64,000 nucleotides of DNA, taken from NCBI RefSeq assembly GCF_947507565.1, contig NC_089179.1, forward strand, positions 1,939,747 to 2,003,746. The letters run 5' to 3'. Of this stretch, positions 54,060 through 64,000 are shown piece by piece (positions within the stretch are counted from its first letter, which is position 1; each line of letters opens with the position of its first letter). The stretch comes from Oscarella lobularis (Eukaryota > Porifera > Homoscleromorpha > Homosclerophorida > Oscarellidae). Under the pieces are notes generated by a model. The model did not search any database. It was given only the letters and a program-made list of their open reading frames with translations, and had not been told where the DNA came from. The position numbers and the translations under genes are program-made.

Positions 54060-56520
54060 TAGTAAATTTTGTAACACTTTGAAAGTTTATCATTGCAAAT
54101 ACTGTAAAGCAACGGGAGAAGGTTACTTTCTACAAGCAAGGCAATAAAATTCACAGACGGAACACAGCCCATGGTGTTCTTGCTTTTGATTGTTATTCTC
54201 TCACTGTGACAATTCTTGCACGACAAACTGACTTTACAATTTCTAACAAGTAGGTCGTGTCAATTAGTCGATATCCAGACTGTCTGGTGTCAGCTTCGAG
54301 TGGCAGATGACGCGGAATCCATGACGATGGTATGGGGCCCGATTTCTATCTTTCTCTTCGGCTTCTTTCTCGCGATGACGACATTCGGCAGCCTGCATTC
54401 GAGATTCTTTGCGATTTTTCTGCGGCATAAGCGATGTTTCAGACAGAGAAAACGGTATTAGAGTGGTTACTGCGGTCACGTGAGATGGGAAACGCCTAAC
54501 ACTCGCTGTAGTTATGCAGGGTGTTCTCTACGACCTCACTTGATGACGCCCATAGCACAAGATGCCTTGCAATAAGCAAACGAATTGTTGCAAACACAAA
54601 AGGAACGCTGCTGAAAGCGATTTTATGCGAAAAGCACTAACTTCCGTTTCGAACAGAGAAACGCCCCCTTTTGACCGCACCAATTCAGACACAAAATTGA
54701 TTGTAGCGAAAACGACTCAGCGCGAACTCAAGCGCAATGCCATTGGATAGAAGGAGGACAAAGCCTACGTTTGCGGGAAATTGGCAACTTTCCCAATCAC
54801 GTGATAAATTCCTAATGAAAGAGCGTAACTACTAGTATGTCTAATCTGGCATGACCCGGATACGACGTGACACGTCGTATTATTCTACCTGTTTACCCAA
54901 GAAATCTGCTCTAAACAACTACAATCTGAGACATCGTTTTACTTCAATGTTAAACTACATGTTTGCTAGCAAAAAATCACCTAATTTGGGCTTGCAGGCG
55001 TCAATTACAGTAGTGCACACAACTGAATAAGGGCGAGTAAACTCTTACGCTCCGTCACGTATCGGCGCACTTTTCGCTTTATTCTCGTCGTGTGGCTTTT
55101 GCGCATTTCAAGAAAAAGCTTTGCGTGTTTTTCAAACTGTTAATCCCTAGTACGGCGGGGGAATCGTTAATGAGAGTAGCCCTGTGTGAGGCGCAGGGCC
55201 CTCAGCGGAGTTTACAAATTTCACTTATCCGTTTTTGCGCCAGAAGTTACGCTGTTTAGCGCAATATTGCAGCTGGTGAAACCTAGTTACGCGCATATGT
55301 CACGTGAATAAGAGTGTTGCTAATTCCCTCCTCCTATCTATCTATCTATATCTATCTATCTAGGTAGGAGGAAGGTATGATGCAATTAGTAATCGTTTTC
55401 GAACTTTTATGTACATACGTAAATTTGACGACGTCACCAACGAAGTGTTTCACTTACAGGAAGATTACAATCACGTTCTAAGATGTTTACAGATTGATTC
55501 TTTGAACAAGGGTGTGTGGCTCCTGTGACCCCGATTGAGTGTTGGTGAACACTTTCTTTCGTAGCACTTACGCGTTTGTGGTAACACTTGCAGAAAGAGT
55601 GTGAGCAGACACCTTTTTGAGTTCGGAGTGTTGCTGTATACCTTCGACAGGGTGAAAGAAAAGACAGCTATCTGTTTATACCTATAATAAAGTATCATTA
55701 AGTATCAGTTGGTGTCGAAGTTTTTAAAAGTATTTTATTTAGGATAAGTCATACTTAACAACAACACGAAAGAGGGTAGATGAGGAAGCACATTTATGCA
55801 AAACGTAAGGATGATAGTCCAGCAAATTGTCAACATCTACTAGAATGTATTTTTACGTCTCTCTAATTCATATGAATGGTAATGCTCCGAGAAATCGACC
55901 GTCTCCAGCTTCTCCAATGCAAAGTAGCTTTCACGTAACTGACTCAATATTAGACTGTTCGTTCGAAGAAACCTACAATCAAACGGCATGGTTTAGAATA
56001 GAGTATTTTTGATCAAGGTTTTTAGACGAACATTTCGAGAATCGGTTTTTGACGCCTTTAGAATGGGAGACAACTGTATTTTGTCTGAGATGTTCTACAA
56101 AGCAGCCGTACTAACCTTCTTTCTTTGCCATAGTATTTTTCGAATCCGGGGAAAACAGCTGCACATGCGTACTGTGTTTTGCCTCACCGCATGCAATGGT
56201 GTGAAAAGAAGAAATCGTCCGTCTCCGAACGGGTGCTTTGCTTCGCTGCAGTTACATAAGGCAAAACCATTCACGAATTGTCATTAAGTATCTGCTTCTT
56301 CCCTTTTTTTGTAGACAAGCCGATCAGAAAGCGAGAGAAGGGAAGGACACTGCACGACGTCCTTCGGTCTGGTACAAAATGCAACCACCACTAATATTAC
56401 CGTTCTAAGTAACATGCAGACGGTAATAGCGAGTCCCTTCTCAACAGCGAATAACAGACCATTAGTTTACATGTACAGCCGCAACAGACACAAAATCCTA
56501 AAGTAATTAGTTTTAAATTC
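54060..56520. other. Long spacer, no recognised gene
   Basis: Short open frames occur (for example a basic 62-codon frame at 54562 and one at 56009) without recognisable domains. A (CTAT)n run at 55335-55375 sits between CTCCTCC and its inverse. Near 55160-55200 a GC-rich AGGGCCCT palindrome occurs. Nothing else is supported. Confidence 0.4.
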
Positions 56521-56529
56521 CGACGAGCT

Positions 56530-57190
56530 AAAGTAGTTTTAAAATCTGATATCGATCTGTACCTGTATACTCAGAATGAGTGATGACATGGAGATCGAAC
56601 TAACTATATAGAACCTTTGGTATGCTGCTGTCTCGATCGTGCCTGTATGCTCAGCTGATTCTGAGACGAGCGGTGACATGGCGATCAGAGACAAAGAACA
56701 CTTGTAAAATAATCGTTTCGAAACTTTGTTTTAATTAATATCAAGTAATATTTAAATTTTTTCTGAAATCTGCCCACTTCTCCGGCATCGATCAGTACCT
56801 GTATACTCAGATTTCTTCTCGGTGGGAATGAGTGGTGACATGGAGATCGAACTAACCATATAAAACCTTTGGTATGCTGCTGTCTCGATCGTGGCCTGTA
56901 TGCTCAGCTGATTCTCAGACGAGCGGTGAGATGGAGATGAGAGAAAAAGACTTGTAAAATAACAAATATTCGTCATTTCTGAACTTTTTTTAATTAATAT
57001 CATCAATTAATATTTAAAAATTACTCTGAAATCTGCTCACTTCTCCGGCATCGATCAGTACCTGTATACTCTGCTAACACCTACGTGTTAGTTTGAGTAG
57101 TGACATGGAGATCGAACCAAAATATAAAAACGGTTGTTGCTTTGTGTCAATCGTAACCTGTATGCTCAGCTGATTCCTATGGCGAGCGAT
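56530..57190 (+). repeat. Tandem repeat of about 245-270 bp, two full copies and a partial
   Basis: The string CGATC.GTACCTGTATACTC starts copies at about 56555, 56788 and 57052; each continues with GACATGGAGATCGAAC and TGTATGCTCAGCTGATTC about 100 bp later. Between them are AT-rich parts ending TTTAATTAATATCA. Copies diverge by small indels, and the third is cut short. Confidence 0.88.
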
Positions 57191-57247
57191 GAGTGCCAAA
57201 ACTATTGATATTGTAAGTAGGCAATGCGAACGCAAGCGTTTGGTTGG

Positions 57248-57405
57248 GGAACGTGCACGTTTTGGTCCTGACAGTCGAACGTGCACGTTTGGTCGCCTTA
57301 CTTGCCTAGCTGTCGAACGTGCACGTTTGGTCTCTCGATCGTGCACGTTTGGTCGCCAACTGTCGAGCGTGCGCGTTTGGTTCGTACCTTACACGTTTGG
57401 TCTCC
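57248..57405 (+). repeat. Iterated AACGTGCACGTTTGGTC words
   Basis: Six copies of CGTGCACGTTTGGTC (two degenerate: CGTGCGCGTTTGG, TTACACGTTTGG), spaced 20-40 bp. The core AACGTGCACGTT is a perfect 12-bp palindrome. The iterons end about 190 bp before readable G2E3-like coding. Confidence 0.88.
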
Positions 57406-57589
57406 TGAGTCTCGTTCGTTGAAGAATGCATTACCCCGTATGTACAAGAAAACCTAGCGCGTTACTTTGGGCTCTCCTCGTGGTTCGCCTTAGCACCTGC
57501 AAGCCGCAAACCTTTTTTGATCCGTAAGACTCGTAAGAGTTCGAGTTCTGGGAGTTGAACCCCTTCGGATAATTTGCATATCAGCGGTT

Positions 57590-58450
57590 GACGTAAAAAC
57601 GCATTCCATCGCGGACAGACAAGACGTCGCTGGCTTACTTGGATCGTTTCTGTCGTCTAGTCGGCGAATGTTGGAACAAGCCGGACAGCTGGCAGAGATG
57701 CTTCGCGGAAACCCAGGTTCGGTTTGTCTCGTTGCACCTATCTCCGAAGACGACGATACTACAGGAATTTTGAGCTCGTCTTCTGAAGAACCCAATGGGA
57801 TTGGTATTTCGCAACGTTTAAATTGCATGGGTTTGCAATCATTTCGTTAGATGGGAATTCAAATCAATCTTCTTCTGCTTCCACGCCTCCTCTTGTTTCT
57901 GCTCCACGTTCAACTATTGCCAGTATGTTCAATGCCACTGCCAGGCGGGAGTCTGACACAGAAGGTGCTGCGGTGTTTTCTTCAGAAGCTGAACTATATA
58001 GTCCATTTGCTTTGTAGGAGCTGCGTGATACCTTTTCACTACGAGTCAATAGGACTGCAGTGGCGTACTTCAGTCTGGGCGGTTCGGCCACAGGAGGCGC
58101 GCCAGCACAATGACGAGGCGCTCAACTTTCCTCAGGTATTTCTGCTGTCTGACAGACCGCGATTGCACCTCAGCGCCAACCCCCGACATTGTTGCTGCAC
58201 TGGGGATACCAGGCCTGGGATAAAGGAGATTGAAATACCAATGGCAGCAACAGCGGAGGATCTCCGAAATATTGTGCAGGATCACTTCCCTCCTCTTCGA
58301 GACGTTGGCGGTTTCGACCTGCTGAGGTCCATGCCAGGCAACCGGACATTGATCGTGCTGCCCCCGGACGTGTCCGGGGAATACCTGTTGCAGGGCATTC
58401 GATCAAACGTCTGCATCTGCGTGAGGCCAATTCTGCGCGACATTAATATT
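57590..58450 (+). CDS. G2E3-like protein, N-terminal part
   Basis: First readable exon: THSIADRQDVAGLLGSFLSS, MLEQAGQLAEMLRGNPGS, ISEDDDTTGILSSSSEEP. A 50-nt intron (57801-57850) joins DGNSNQSSSASTPPLV and FNATARRESDTEGA. A probable further exon gives TFSLRVNRTAVAYFSLGG. Then LTDRDCTSAPTPDIVAALG and, one or two bases out of frame, EIEIPMAATAEDLRNIVQDH, FPPLRDVGGFDLLRSMPGN and SNVCICVRPILRDI. The F-P-x-L-x-x-x-G-G-[FY]-[ED]-L-L-R string is shared with invertebrate genes annotated as G2/M phase-specific E3 ligase-like, from memory. The HECT part is absent: repeat sequence begins at 58.5 kb. At least one indel; probably a truncated copy. Confidence 0.55.
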
Positions 58451-58512
58451 CGCAGAATTGATTCTACCGTAAGGACTATACCTTTGATAATGCATGCTGT
58501 TTTGGTCTATGT

Positions 58513-58630
58513 TGATCGTTCGACGCGTTTGCTAGCGCGCTTTAAAGTTAGGAAGTTTATGCGTGGGTGCACTTCACATGTTCTCGCTGCCCTTCATTTT
58601 GAGAGCGACCTGATTGGTCGGCGATGGGAG
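58513..58630 (+). repeat. Dispersed 100-bp repeat, copy 1
   Basis: CGTTCGACGCGTTTGCTAGC through TTTATGCGTGGGTGCACT and ATGTTCTCGCT.CCCTTCAT recurs in the same orientation at 62066-62155. A shorter inverse piece (GTGCACCCACGCATAAACG) is at 60801. It probably marks ends of an element family; no duplication found. Confidence 0.75.
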
Positions 58631-59034
58631 TCGATCAAACATAGCCACTTGGGAACCGAACGGAATACAAACTGAAAAAAATTCAATTAATTCAAAAATC
58701 ATCAAAAATCGTATTCCCACAATCTCTATTGGTTTTCTCGAAGAACTTTGTCCTTTTCGACGCCGACAAGACTTTGTCAAGGCGCAAGAGAAGACGCCTA
58801 TGTCCTTTCCGTCGCTGTAGGACGTCTTCAGCAGCAAATTCAGCTCAGCTGCGTCCCATATGATAAGGTCCTCGCAGTTCTTCGCAAAAAAAGAAGAGAT
58901 CGAGTCAGCGAAAATTACACAAAGCGGGAGACCGCGCCCACCCAATCTAAAAACCCCTTTACCCTACTGCCACCATCCATAGAATATCATATTTACTACT
59001 AGGGTACTTAAAGCTAGCTATATATCTGAACGGC

Positions 59035-59880
59035 GTCCTTAAACTGAATAAATAAATTTACTACTATTCCAATACCCATCTCTATCCTCCCAATATCTAA
59101 GTACGAGTCTAGCTGCATGTTTAATATGAGGGTTTGTGTGTCTAAATAATGTATACTCATTATCTGTAAGCCTAAGACAACGACAAAACTCCTTTATAAA
59201 ATCAGATACCATTAACCCCCGTTCCTGTATTCTTAGGCCTAATGCTGGTTTGATCTTCTAAAGCCCACATGTAAGTTTGATTATCATTACTCTGAAACGA
59301 ACATTCATCATGAAGTATAGTAAATAACTGCTTTTCTGCTAGCACACTTCCTATACTATGTACAATAGAAGACGCAGACGACACATCAGAAGGTGGGGGT
59401 GGGGGCAAGTGAGAAAATTCTAAACTAACTACTTACTCTATATACTTATTACGATACAGCCTCACGTCATCCCGCTCGTGACCGTCAATGTACCTTGACT
59501 TGTGCCCTGTCTGCCGAACTTCGAACCCAAGATAATTTCCGGGGTGTCTCCATTTCGAATGAGCAACGCAGAAAACGTAAATAAATAAATAAATAAAAAT
59601 CTTAAAAATTTTAAATATTAAGATACCGTCATCTCTCTCCTGCGTCATTTCGGGCAGAAGGGAGTCGTTGACGAACTGACGGAAGTCGTGGACTGTCATG
59701 TTGGGTTGTCCTCGTTGGTTTACACTGTCGAGCCCAATTTTTTGCTCGGAAGCAGAAGTCGTCGTCATGCATGAGGCTGTCACGCTGATATTTTCCACTG
59801 CCATATTCATCGAAGTCGCCCCTATTCATGGAGTATTGATTTCTCCAGCGGCGAAATGTTATTCCAGAGCAAGCCAAGAT
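59035..59880 (-). pseudogene. DDE transposase relic (HDExxFQSND type)
   Basis: Upper part: SEQKIGLDSVNQRGQPNMTV and HDFRQFVNDSLLPEM, a helix-turn-helix-like region, up to an (AAAT)n-containing gap at 59575-59600. Lower part: EKQLFTILHDECSFQSNDNQ, WALEDQTSIRPKNTGTG, a stop in the MVSDFI-equivalent, then SDFIKEFCRCLRLTDNEYT and YWEDRDGYWNSSKFIYSV ending about 59037. The L-x-H-D-E-S-x-F-x-x-N-D box followed by P-K-x-x-G-x-G and G-Y-W-N-S is a transposase family I have seen in sponge and cnidarian repeats. The Ser of H-D-E-S has a Cys inserted before it. Stops and frameshifts: inactive. Confidence 0.6.
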
Positions 59881-60069
59881 GGGTCCGACAACATTGGCAG
59901 CATTGGTGGCGCTTGAACGAGGACGAAGCTTCCGGTAGAATTCGAGAAGTAGGCCGTCTTTTTCATATCGTCTCTACAAAGAGAACGCGCCCACTCTCCC
60001 AAACTACCCATACTTCGTCGTCAGTGAATGGCACTTTAGTGACTTTGTTGTCGTCGTCGTCGTCATCGT

Positions 60070-60560
60070 TAATTAGAGAGCTGAGCCCATTTACTTTGAT
60101 TCTGAAAGATGCGTATTGCTTTATTAGAGCCGGGCCATTTTACTTTGACCATAGGAGATGCATCTGGCTTCATTAGAGAGCAGGGCTTTTTACTTTTATT
60201 CTAAGAGATGAATCAGAGAGCTAGGCTCTTTTATGAATAATGCATCTCTCTTTATTAGAGAGTTGGGCCCTTTACTCTGATTGTAAAATATGCATACGGC
60301 TGTGTTAGAGAGCTGAGCCCATTTACTTTGATTCTAAGAGATGCATCTGGCATCATTAAAAAGCTGCGCCATTTACTTCGAATTTAAGGGATGCACAAAC
60401 TTTATTAGAGAGCTGGGCCTTTTAGTTTTATTCTGAGTTATGCATCTAGTTATACTAGATAGCTCTGCCTTTTACTTTCATTCTGAGAGATGCATCTGAC
60501 TTTATTGGATAGCTGGTCTGTTTATTTCGATTCTAAGAGATGTTTAGGGCTTTATGAAAG
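60070..60560 (+). repeat. Minisatellite of about 55 bp (TTAGAGAGCTGGGCC)
   Basis: About nine degenerate copies of a unit TTAGAGAGCTGGGCCTTTTA followed by CTTTGATTCTAAGAGATGCATCTGGCTTTA (read in parts). ATGCAT occurs in most copies. Preceded by GTCGTCGTCGTCGTCATC. Confidence 0.92.
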
Positions 60561-62065
60561 AGAAAAGAAAGCGTTGGATGGAGCAGTAGTTGTACTTTCT
60601 CCAAAGTATTCAACCGCCGCTTTGAAAACAGTGTAAACGTCAATTGTTATGTAGACAGTAGTAATCTTTGATTCTCTCTCGTTTCGGAAAGAGGGGTCGC
60701 CTGAATAGAATAGGGGTACCGCTATAGCAACGAACAAAGGCTCGTAGTCCTATTATAACATAACATTGAAAGATTTCATCCTTCGTCTTGCAGAAATACA
60801 GTGCACCCACGCATAAACGTCTCACGTGCCCTCCCGCGCGTTCCGCCGCGAAATTTGAATTTGGTTGACGTGCGGGCTGTCGACGACATTGCAGCGATAG
60901 CGATAGTCGTCGCGCATATTACTCTACAGGATCTAGTTAAAAAAACGCTTACCTTAGTCGCGGCGACCATTTCTGTAGGCTGCGCCCCATGGGGTGATAT
61001 CCCTGTCGGCGTGTGAAGGACCATGTCTTTTCTGGGAGCGATTGGCTTCGTTTCCGACTTTCGCGACGTTTGCTAGAGGCTTTTGTTGTTCTTTGCGTTC
61101 GATACCCTTCAATTAGGGGCGAAAGAGAGGTTGCTAAGGGAGTGAATGTGGTGCCTGTGAGCCGCTCATTCGCAAACGGATACCTTGGGCTTCGCGAAAT
61201 AGATTGGTAGAAGCGATTTGCGATCGTTCGCTTTGTTTCGAAGTTATAGTTTGCGACTTTTTTGTTATGGGCGTGGCTAACGCGCGCGCCAGCTTTCACA
61301 CCAAAACTGCAGTAAAAGGCGCTGAACTATTTACTCTGGTACTTTCCCATTCTTCTCTAAACTATTGCTAACCGAATGTTCCCTGTAATAGGTAAAAACG
61401 GGCGAAAGGTCTCGAAGTAGTGCTAGCGCGCTGGGGCGTCACCAAGGGAACCTAACGGTCGCGTACGCTACAAGCCAATCATAGAGCAGCACGTAAGCAG
61501 GGGCGACTTTCACTGCGCATGTGCGTTAATATTTAGGCGGGATCCAATGATTACGCTGCTTTTGCGACTATATCGACATGTTGAGAGAAACTCCCTGTGA
61601 TAAGCTACAACCTTATCTGATAAGGTCGCGATCGCCTCTCAACGCTGCCCAGATAAAATATCTTTTGAATGGAAAAGGGGCTATTTTTTTTAAGGGGTGC
61701 TATTTTTACAAAACGCGTCGAAAGAGTTCACGATAATCTGAAAAGAGGCGAACGGGACCGCAAATTCGCTGCCGCCTACTCTTGACACAAACAATGTGTC
61801 TTAGTAGCGTTTCGCGGCGTGAGAGAGCCGCGAAACGCAATTTCAGAAAGGGCGTAGAATGAAACACCTGTCTTTTCTTTCATTGTTACGTAATGAAATG
61901 TCCGCGAAAAACCTAGCAACGCGCACATGCGCAGCGAAAGTCCCTCCTGCTCAGCACGTAACCTCTATCTGCGTAATACGTCGAACGCCTACGTGCCTTA
62001 CATCAATGGAATTTTACGGGACAGACGATTCCAATGATGTCACTCCCGATGACGCACGACGTTCG
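60561..62065. other. Spacer, no recognised gene
   Basis: An Arg/Ser-rich minus frame at 60949-61299 has no domain. At 60801 lies an inverse piece of the 58.5-kb repeat; near 61805-61845 a TTTCGCGGC...GCCGCGAAA palindrome; near 61925 GCGCACATGCGCAGCGAAAG, similar to 26653. Confidence 0.4.
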
Positions 62066-62155
62066 ACGCATTTGCTAGCGCGCTTTAAAGTGAGGAAGTT
62101 TATGCGTGAGTGCACTGTACATGTTCTCGCTACCCTTCATGTAGAGAGCGACCGG
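62066..62155 (+). repeat. Dispersed 100-bp repeat, copy 2
   Basis: Direct copy of 58513-58605 with a few substitutions (GCATTTGCTAGC, GCGTGAGTGCACT). It abuts the end of the YqaJ-like relic. Confidence 0.75.
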
Positions 62156-63040
62156 AGGTGGAAAGGCGTTTTCGCCAGTACAGATCCGCCGCAACTGAAA
62201 ATCCCTGCTCTATCATCCTCTTTGCCAAGGCTATCTAAGAAGGACTGGTTCTTCGCGGACTGCTTTCTCAGAGAAAGACGTCGCTGCAGGCTAAAAGGAT
62301 CCTTGGCCAGATCGTCGACTGAACCAACAATTTGAGCCTTGTTATCGACGCCATCGTTTGCTGCGGATATTGCTTCTTTTAGCGAAGAAAGGATATCAGG
62401 TTGCTCGGCTGCTCCAATCGGCTTTGGACATTCGAGACCGGACGCCTCGGATCGCTCAGGCAACTCATTTAGCGTAGATGCCCAACTTCCCAGAAAAGCG
62501 CAAGGAGCCATCTCTTCCGTAAGAGGAAAATCACCACTGGTCTCCGCGTATACAATTTCCCAACAATCTCCGGCAAAAGCCCGTAGGAAAAAAAGACTTA
62601 CGTGCACCATTTTATCTCGCATGAATTCAGGATCCGGATTAATACGCTCGACGGCCATTTCTTGTGGGGTCTACACCACAAAGTCGAAGTACGACGCGCG
62701 ACAGACTTGAAGTTGCATTTGCACCTGGTAATAGTACGCGCGATCTCCCATTGGACGTTCCCTCTGCCCAAATCGCACCTGGTAATGGTTTCTCTTAAGC
62801 ATCCACTTCCGTCAGTTTCTGTCATGCAAAGATTGGTGCTGTGGAGGGGGCTGTCTCGCACAGTGAACAGGCACTTCAATTCGACCGTGCCTAGACCGCA
62901 GCACTCGCAACGAACCAATGCATCCGTAGATGCACCAATAAATAAACATTCTGGAAAGAACTCTTTTTGATTACTCCCCATTGGAACAAAAGTGGACCAG
63001 GGTTTCACAAAGACGTCAATTTGCAGTTGATTCACGAGGC
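62137..63040 (-). pseudogene. YqaJ-type exonuclease relic
   Basis: From 63035: DVFVKPWSTFVPMGSNQKEF then FIGASTDALVRCECCG (family: G-A-S-x-D) and GTVELKCLF (the E-x-K of the nuclease core). After a frameshift the Q-V-Q box appears twice, once broken (NHYQV) and once as YYYQVQMQLQV, then SYFDFVV, a TAG where the family has Trp, and TPQEMAVERINPDPEF. A GTAAGT donor follows MVH; a last frame with KPIGAAEQPDILSSL ends at about 62137. YqaJ/lambda-exo-type nucleases occur with various invertebrate transposons; here the gene abuts a P-like transposase on the other strand, joined near 63040. Frameshift and stop: inactive. Confidence 0.75.
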
Positions 63041-63760
63041 GGACGTCACGGCCGAGAGCGACAAGTACGTCGCTATTTCTTTTGACGAAATGAAAATCAA
63101 GGAGAACTTAGTATTCGACAAAACATCTTTGGAATTGAAAGGCTTTGTAGATTTGGGATCATTTAAAAACTTTCTTGACAGGCTGGAAAAAATATCAAAG
63201 AAAATACAATTTTGTCTACTCCAAAAGTTGCTACTCACATGTTAATGTTCATGGTACAAGTAATCTTCACCAAATTAGAATTTGCTTACGCCCACTTTCC
63301 AACAAACAGCAACTGTATCCCATTGTATGGGATGTCATTCGTAATGTAGAGGAATGCGGGCTCCTATACATTTCTATTACGTGCGACGGCGCTTGTAAGC
63401 CGAGCAAATTGAGAGTCACGAGACAAGGCGAGCTGACGAGAGCGTTGAGAGCCTCCAAACGGCAATTGAGAATTTACGCGCCAAGAATACGGAGGGTCAT
63501 TGTTGGCTGATGCTGAGAACTTGTCTAGAGGAAATTAAAGAACGTGCGCGCTCGTTTGCTCTCAAGATGCATAAAACATCCGATGACAAAGAAAAGTTCA
63601 TCTACAAAACGGAAAATCCATCCTCTGCTGAAGGTCTGCCAATATTCTTCTTCTCCGACGTGCCTCACTTAAATCCACAAAAGAGGACGGGAAGCACGTC
63701 GTCGGCAAATTTCTGCGAAGTGGCTCTCGATACGGCGAGGAGGTTAACGAGTTTTTCAGC
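63040..63760 (+). pseudogene. P element/THAP9-like transposase relic
   Basis: ESDKYVAISFDEMKIKENLV with FDKTSLELKGFVDLG is the RNase H-like start of P element transposases (S-F-D-E-M, first Asp). THMLMFMVQVIFTKLEFAYA and FPTNSN follow, then one frame over LYPIVWDVIRNVEECGLLYI with ITCDGA (second Asp), and in a third frame KFIYKTENPSSAEGLPIFFF with SDVPHL (the S-D-x-P-H-L box). No THAP finger precedes it. The first 70 bp of its open frame are antisense to the YqaJ relic, so the junction near 63040 is a rearrangement. The sequence ends within the catalytic region. At least two frameshifts: inactive. Confidence 0.78.
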
Positions 63761-64000
63761 AGTCAGCAATTTGCGCCATGAATACGCCCCGAAAGAAGGG
63801 AAGGCCCGACGTACGAGGCTGGCTGGTTTTGCGGGTGAGGCGCCGTGACCAGCCACGGAAACGGCAGACTACTTCTCCAGGTCGTAGCAGAAGGAAAAGC
63901 GCAAATAGATATCGTTGGCTCCTGTGAGTCGTAAGCGACAACGAACTCCGGCTGCCGATACTTCATTGGAGAAGGAAGCTCCAGCGCCCCTAAGAAAGTG

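Noticed and set aside
60949-61299. 116-codon Arg/Ser-rich minus frame
   Set aside because: No recognisable domain, no splice or repeat support, composition typical of chance frames in GC-mixed DNA.

Overview
The window is eukaryotic and almost wholly built from transposable elements. Genes are split by short GT-AG introns (about 46-67 nt where both sides can be read), coding stretches are broken by isolated stops and one-base frameshifts, and AT-rich spacers and minisatellites separate them. The element mix (DIRS-like, Helitron, Harbinger, hAT, pogo, piggyBac, P-like, MULE-like, LTR gag, HIRAN proteins, a G2E3-like protein) suggests an early-branching marine invertebrate, most likely a sponge; that is inference from family content, not proof. 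No rRNA, tRNA, CRISPR array or prokaryotic operon was seen.

Layout. 0-1 kb: a transposon ORF remnant on the minus strand. 1-3.8 kb: a decayed DIRS-like retrotransposon (gag, RT, tyrosine recombinase). 3.9-7.1 kb: a complete Harbinger element (3-bp TSD TAA) with transposase and MADF-BESS accessory gene, the latter split by a related MITE. 8.0-19.7 kb: a tandem repeat of about 320 bp invaded several times: a 5.2-kb element with a RecQ helicase and a DUF6589-type transposase (9-bp TSD), a 1-kb TIR element, and a 4.2-kb element with Myb-like, HIRAN and unknown genes which itself carries a 0.5-kb element; a 35-bp CACGTG minisatellite follows. 19.7-21.5 kb: pogo-type element with a second HIRAN gene. 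21.9-23.5 kb: retroviral-type integrase gene split by a fold-back MITE related to the helicase element. 23.6-24.9 kb: RING-type gene. 25-31 kb: minisatellites, MULE-like fragment, hAT transposase. 31.0-38.3 kb: Helitron with an identifiable 3' end, truncated helicase and an enclosed RG-rich ORF, hit in its leader by a 2.6-kb hAT element. 38.6-40.4 kb: hairpin array and an LTR retrotransposon gag with primer-binding site. 42.4-45.7 kb: a second RecQ-like helicase gene split by two fold-back elements. 47-49.4 kb: MULE-like and P-like fragments. 49.5-51.8 kb: the likeliest host material (last exons of a single-pass membrane protein) and a USP-like protease ORF. 52-54 kb: piggyBac relic. 56.5-58.5 kb: two repeat arrays and a G2E3-like gene. 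59-64 kb: DDE transposase relic, minisatellite, YqaJ-type nuclease relic and a P-like transposase relic.

The strongest result is a set of three elements (8154-13357, 14660-15162, 22886-23144) sharing TAG...CTA ends, palindromic subterminal arms and exact 9-bp target duplications; the largest encodes a RecQ helicase and a DUF6589-type transposase tail to tail. Second is the 14656-18868 element, with about 28-bp G-rich inverted ends and a 12-bp flanking duplication, whose gene set I cannot assign to a known superfamily. Most other genes are pseudogenes.
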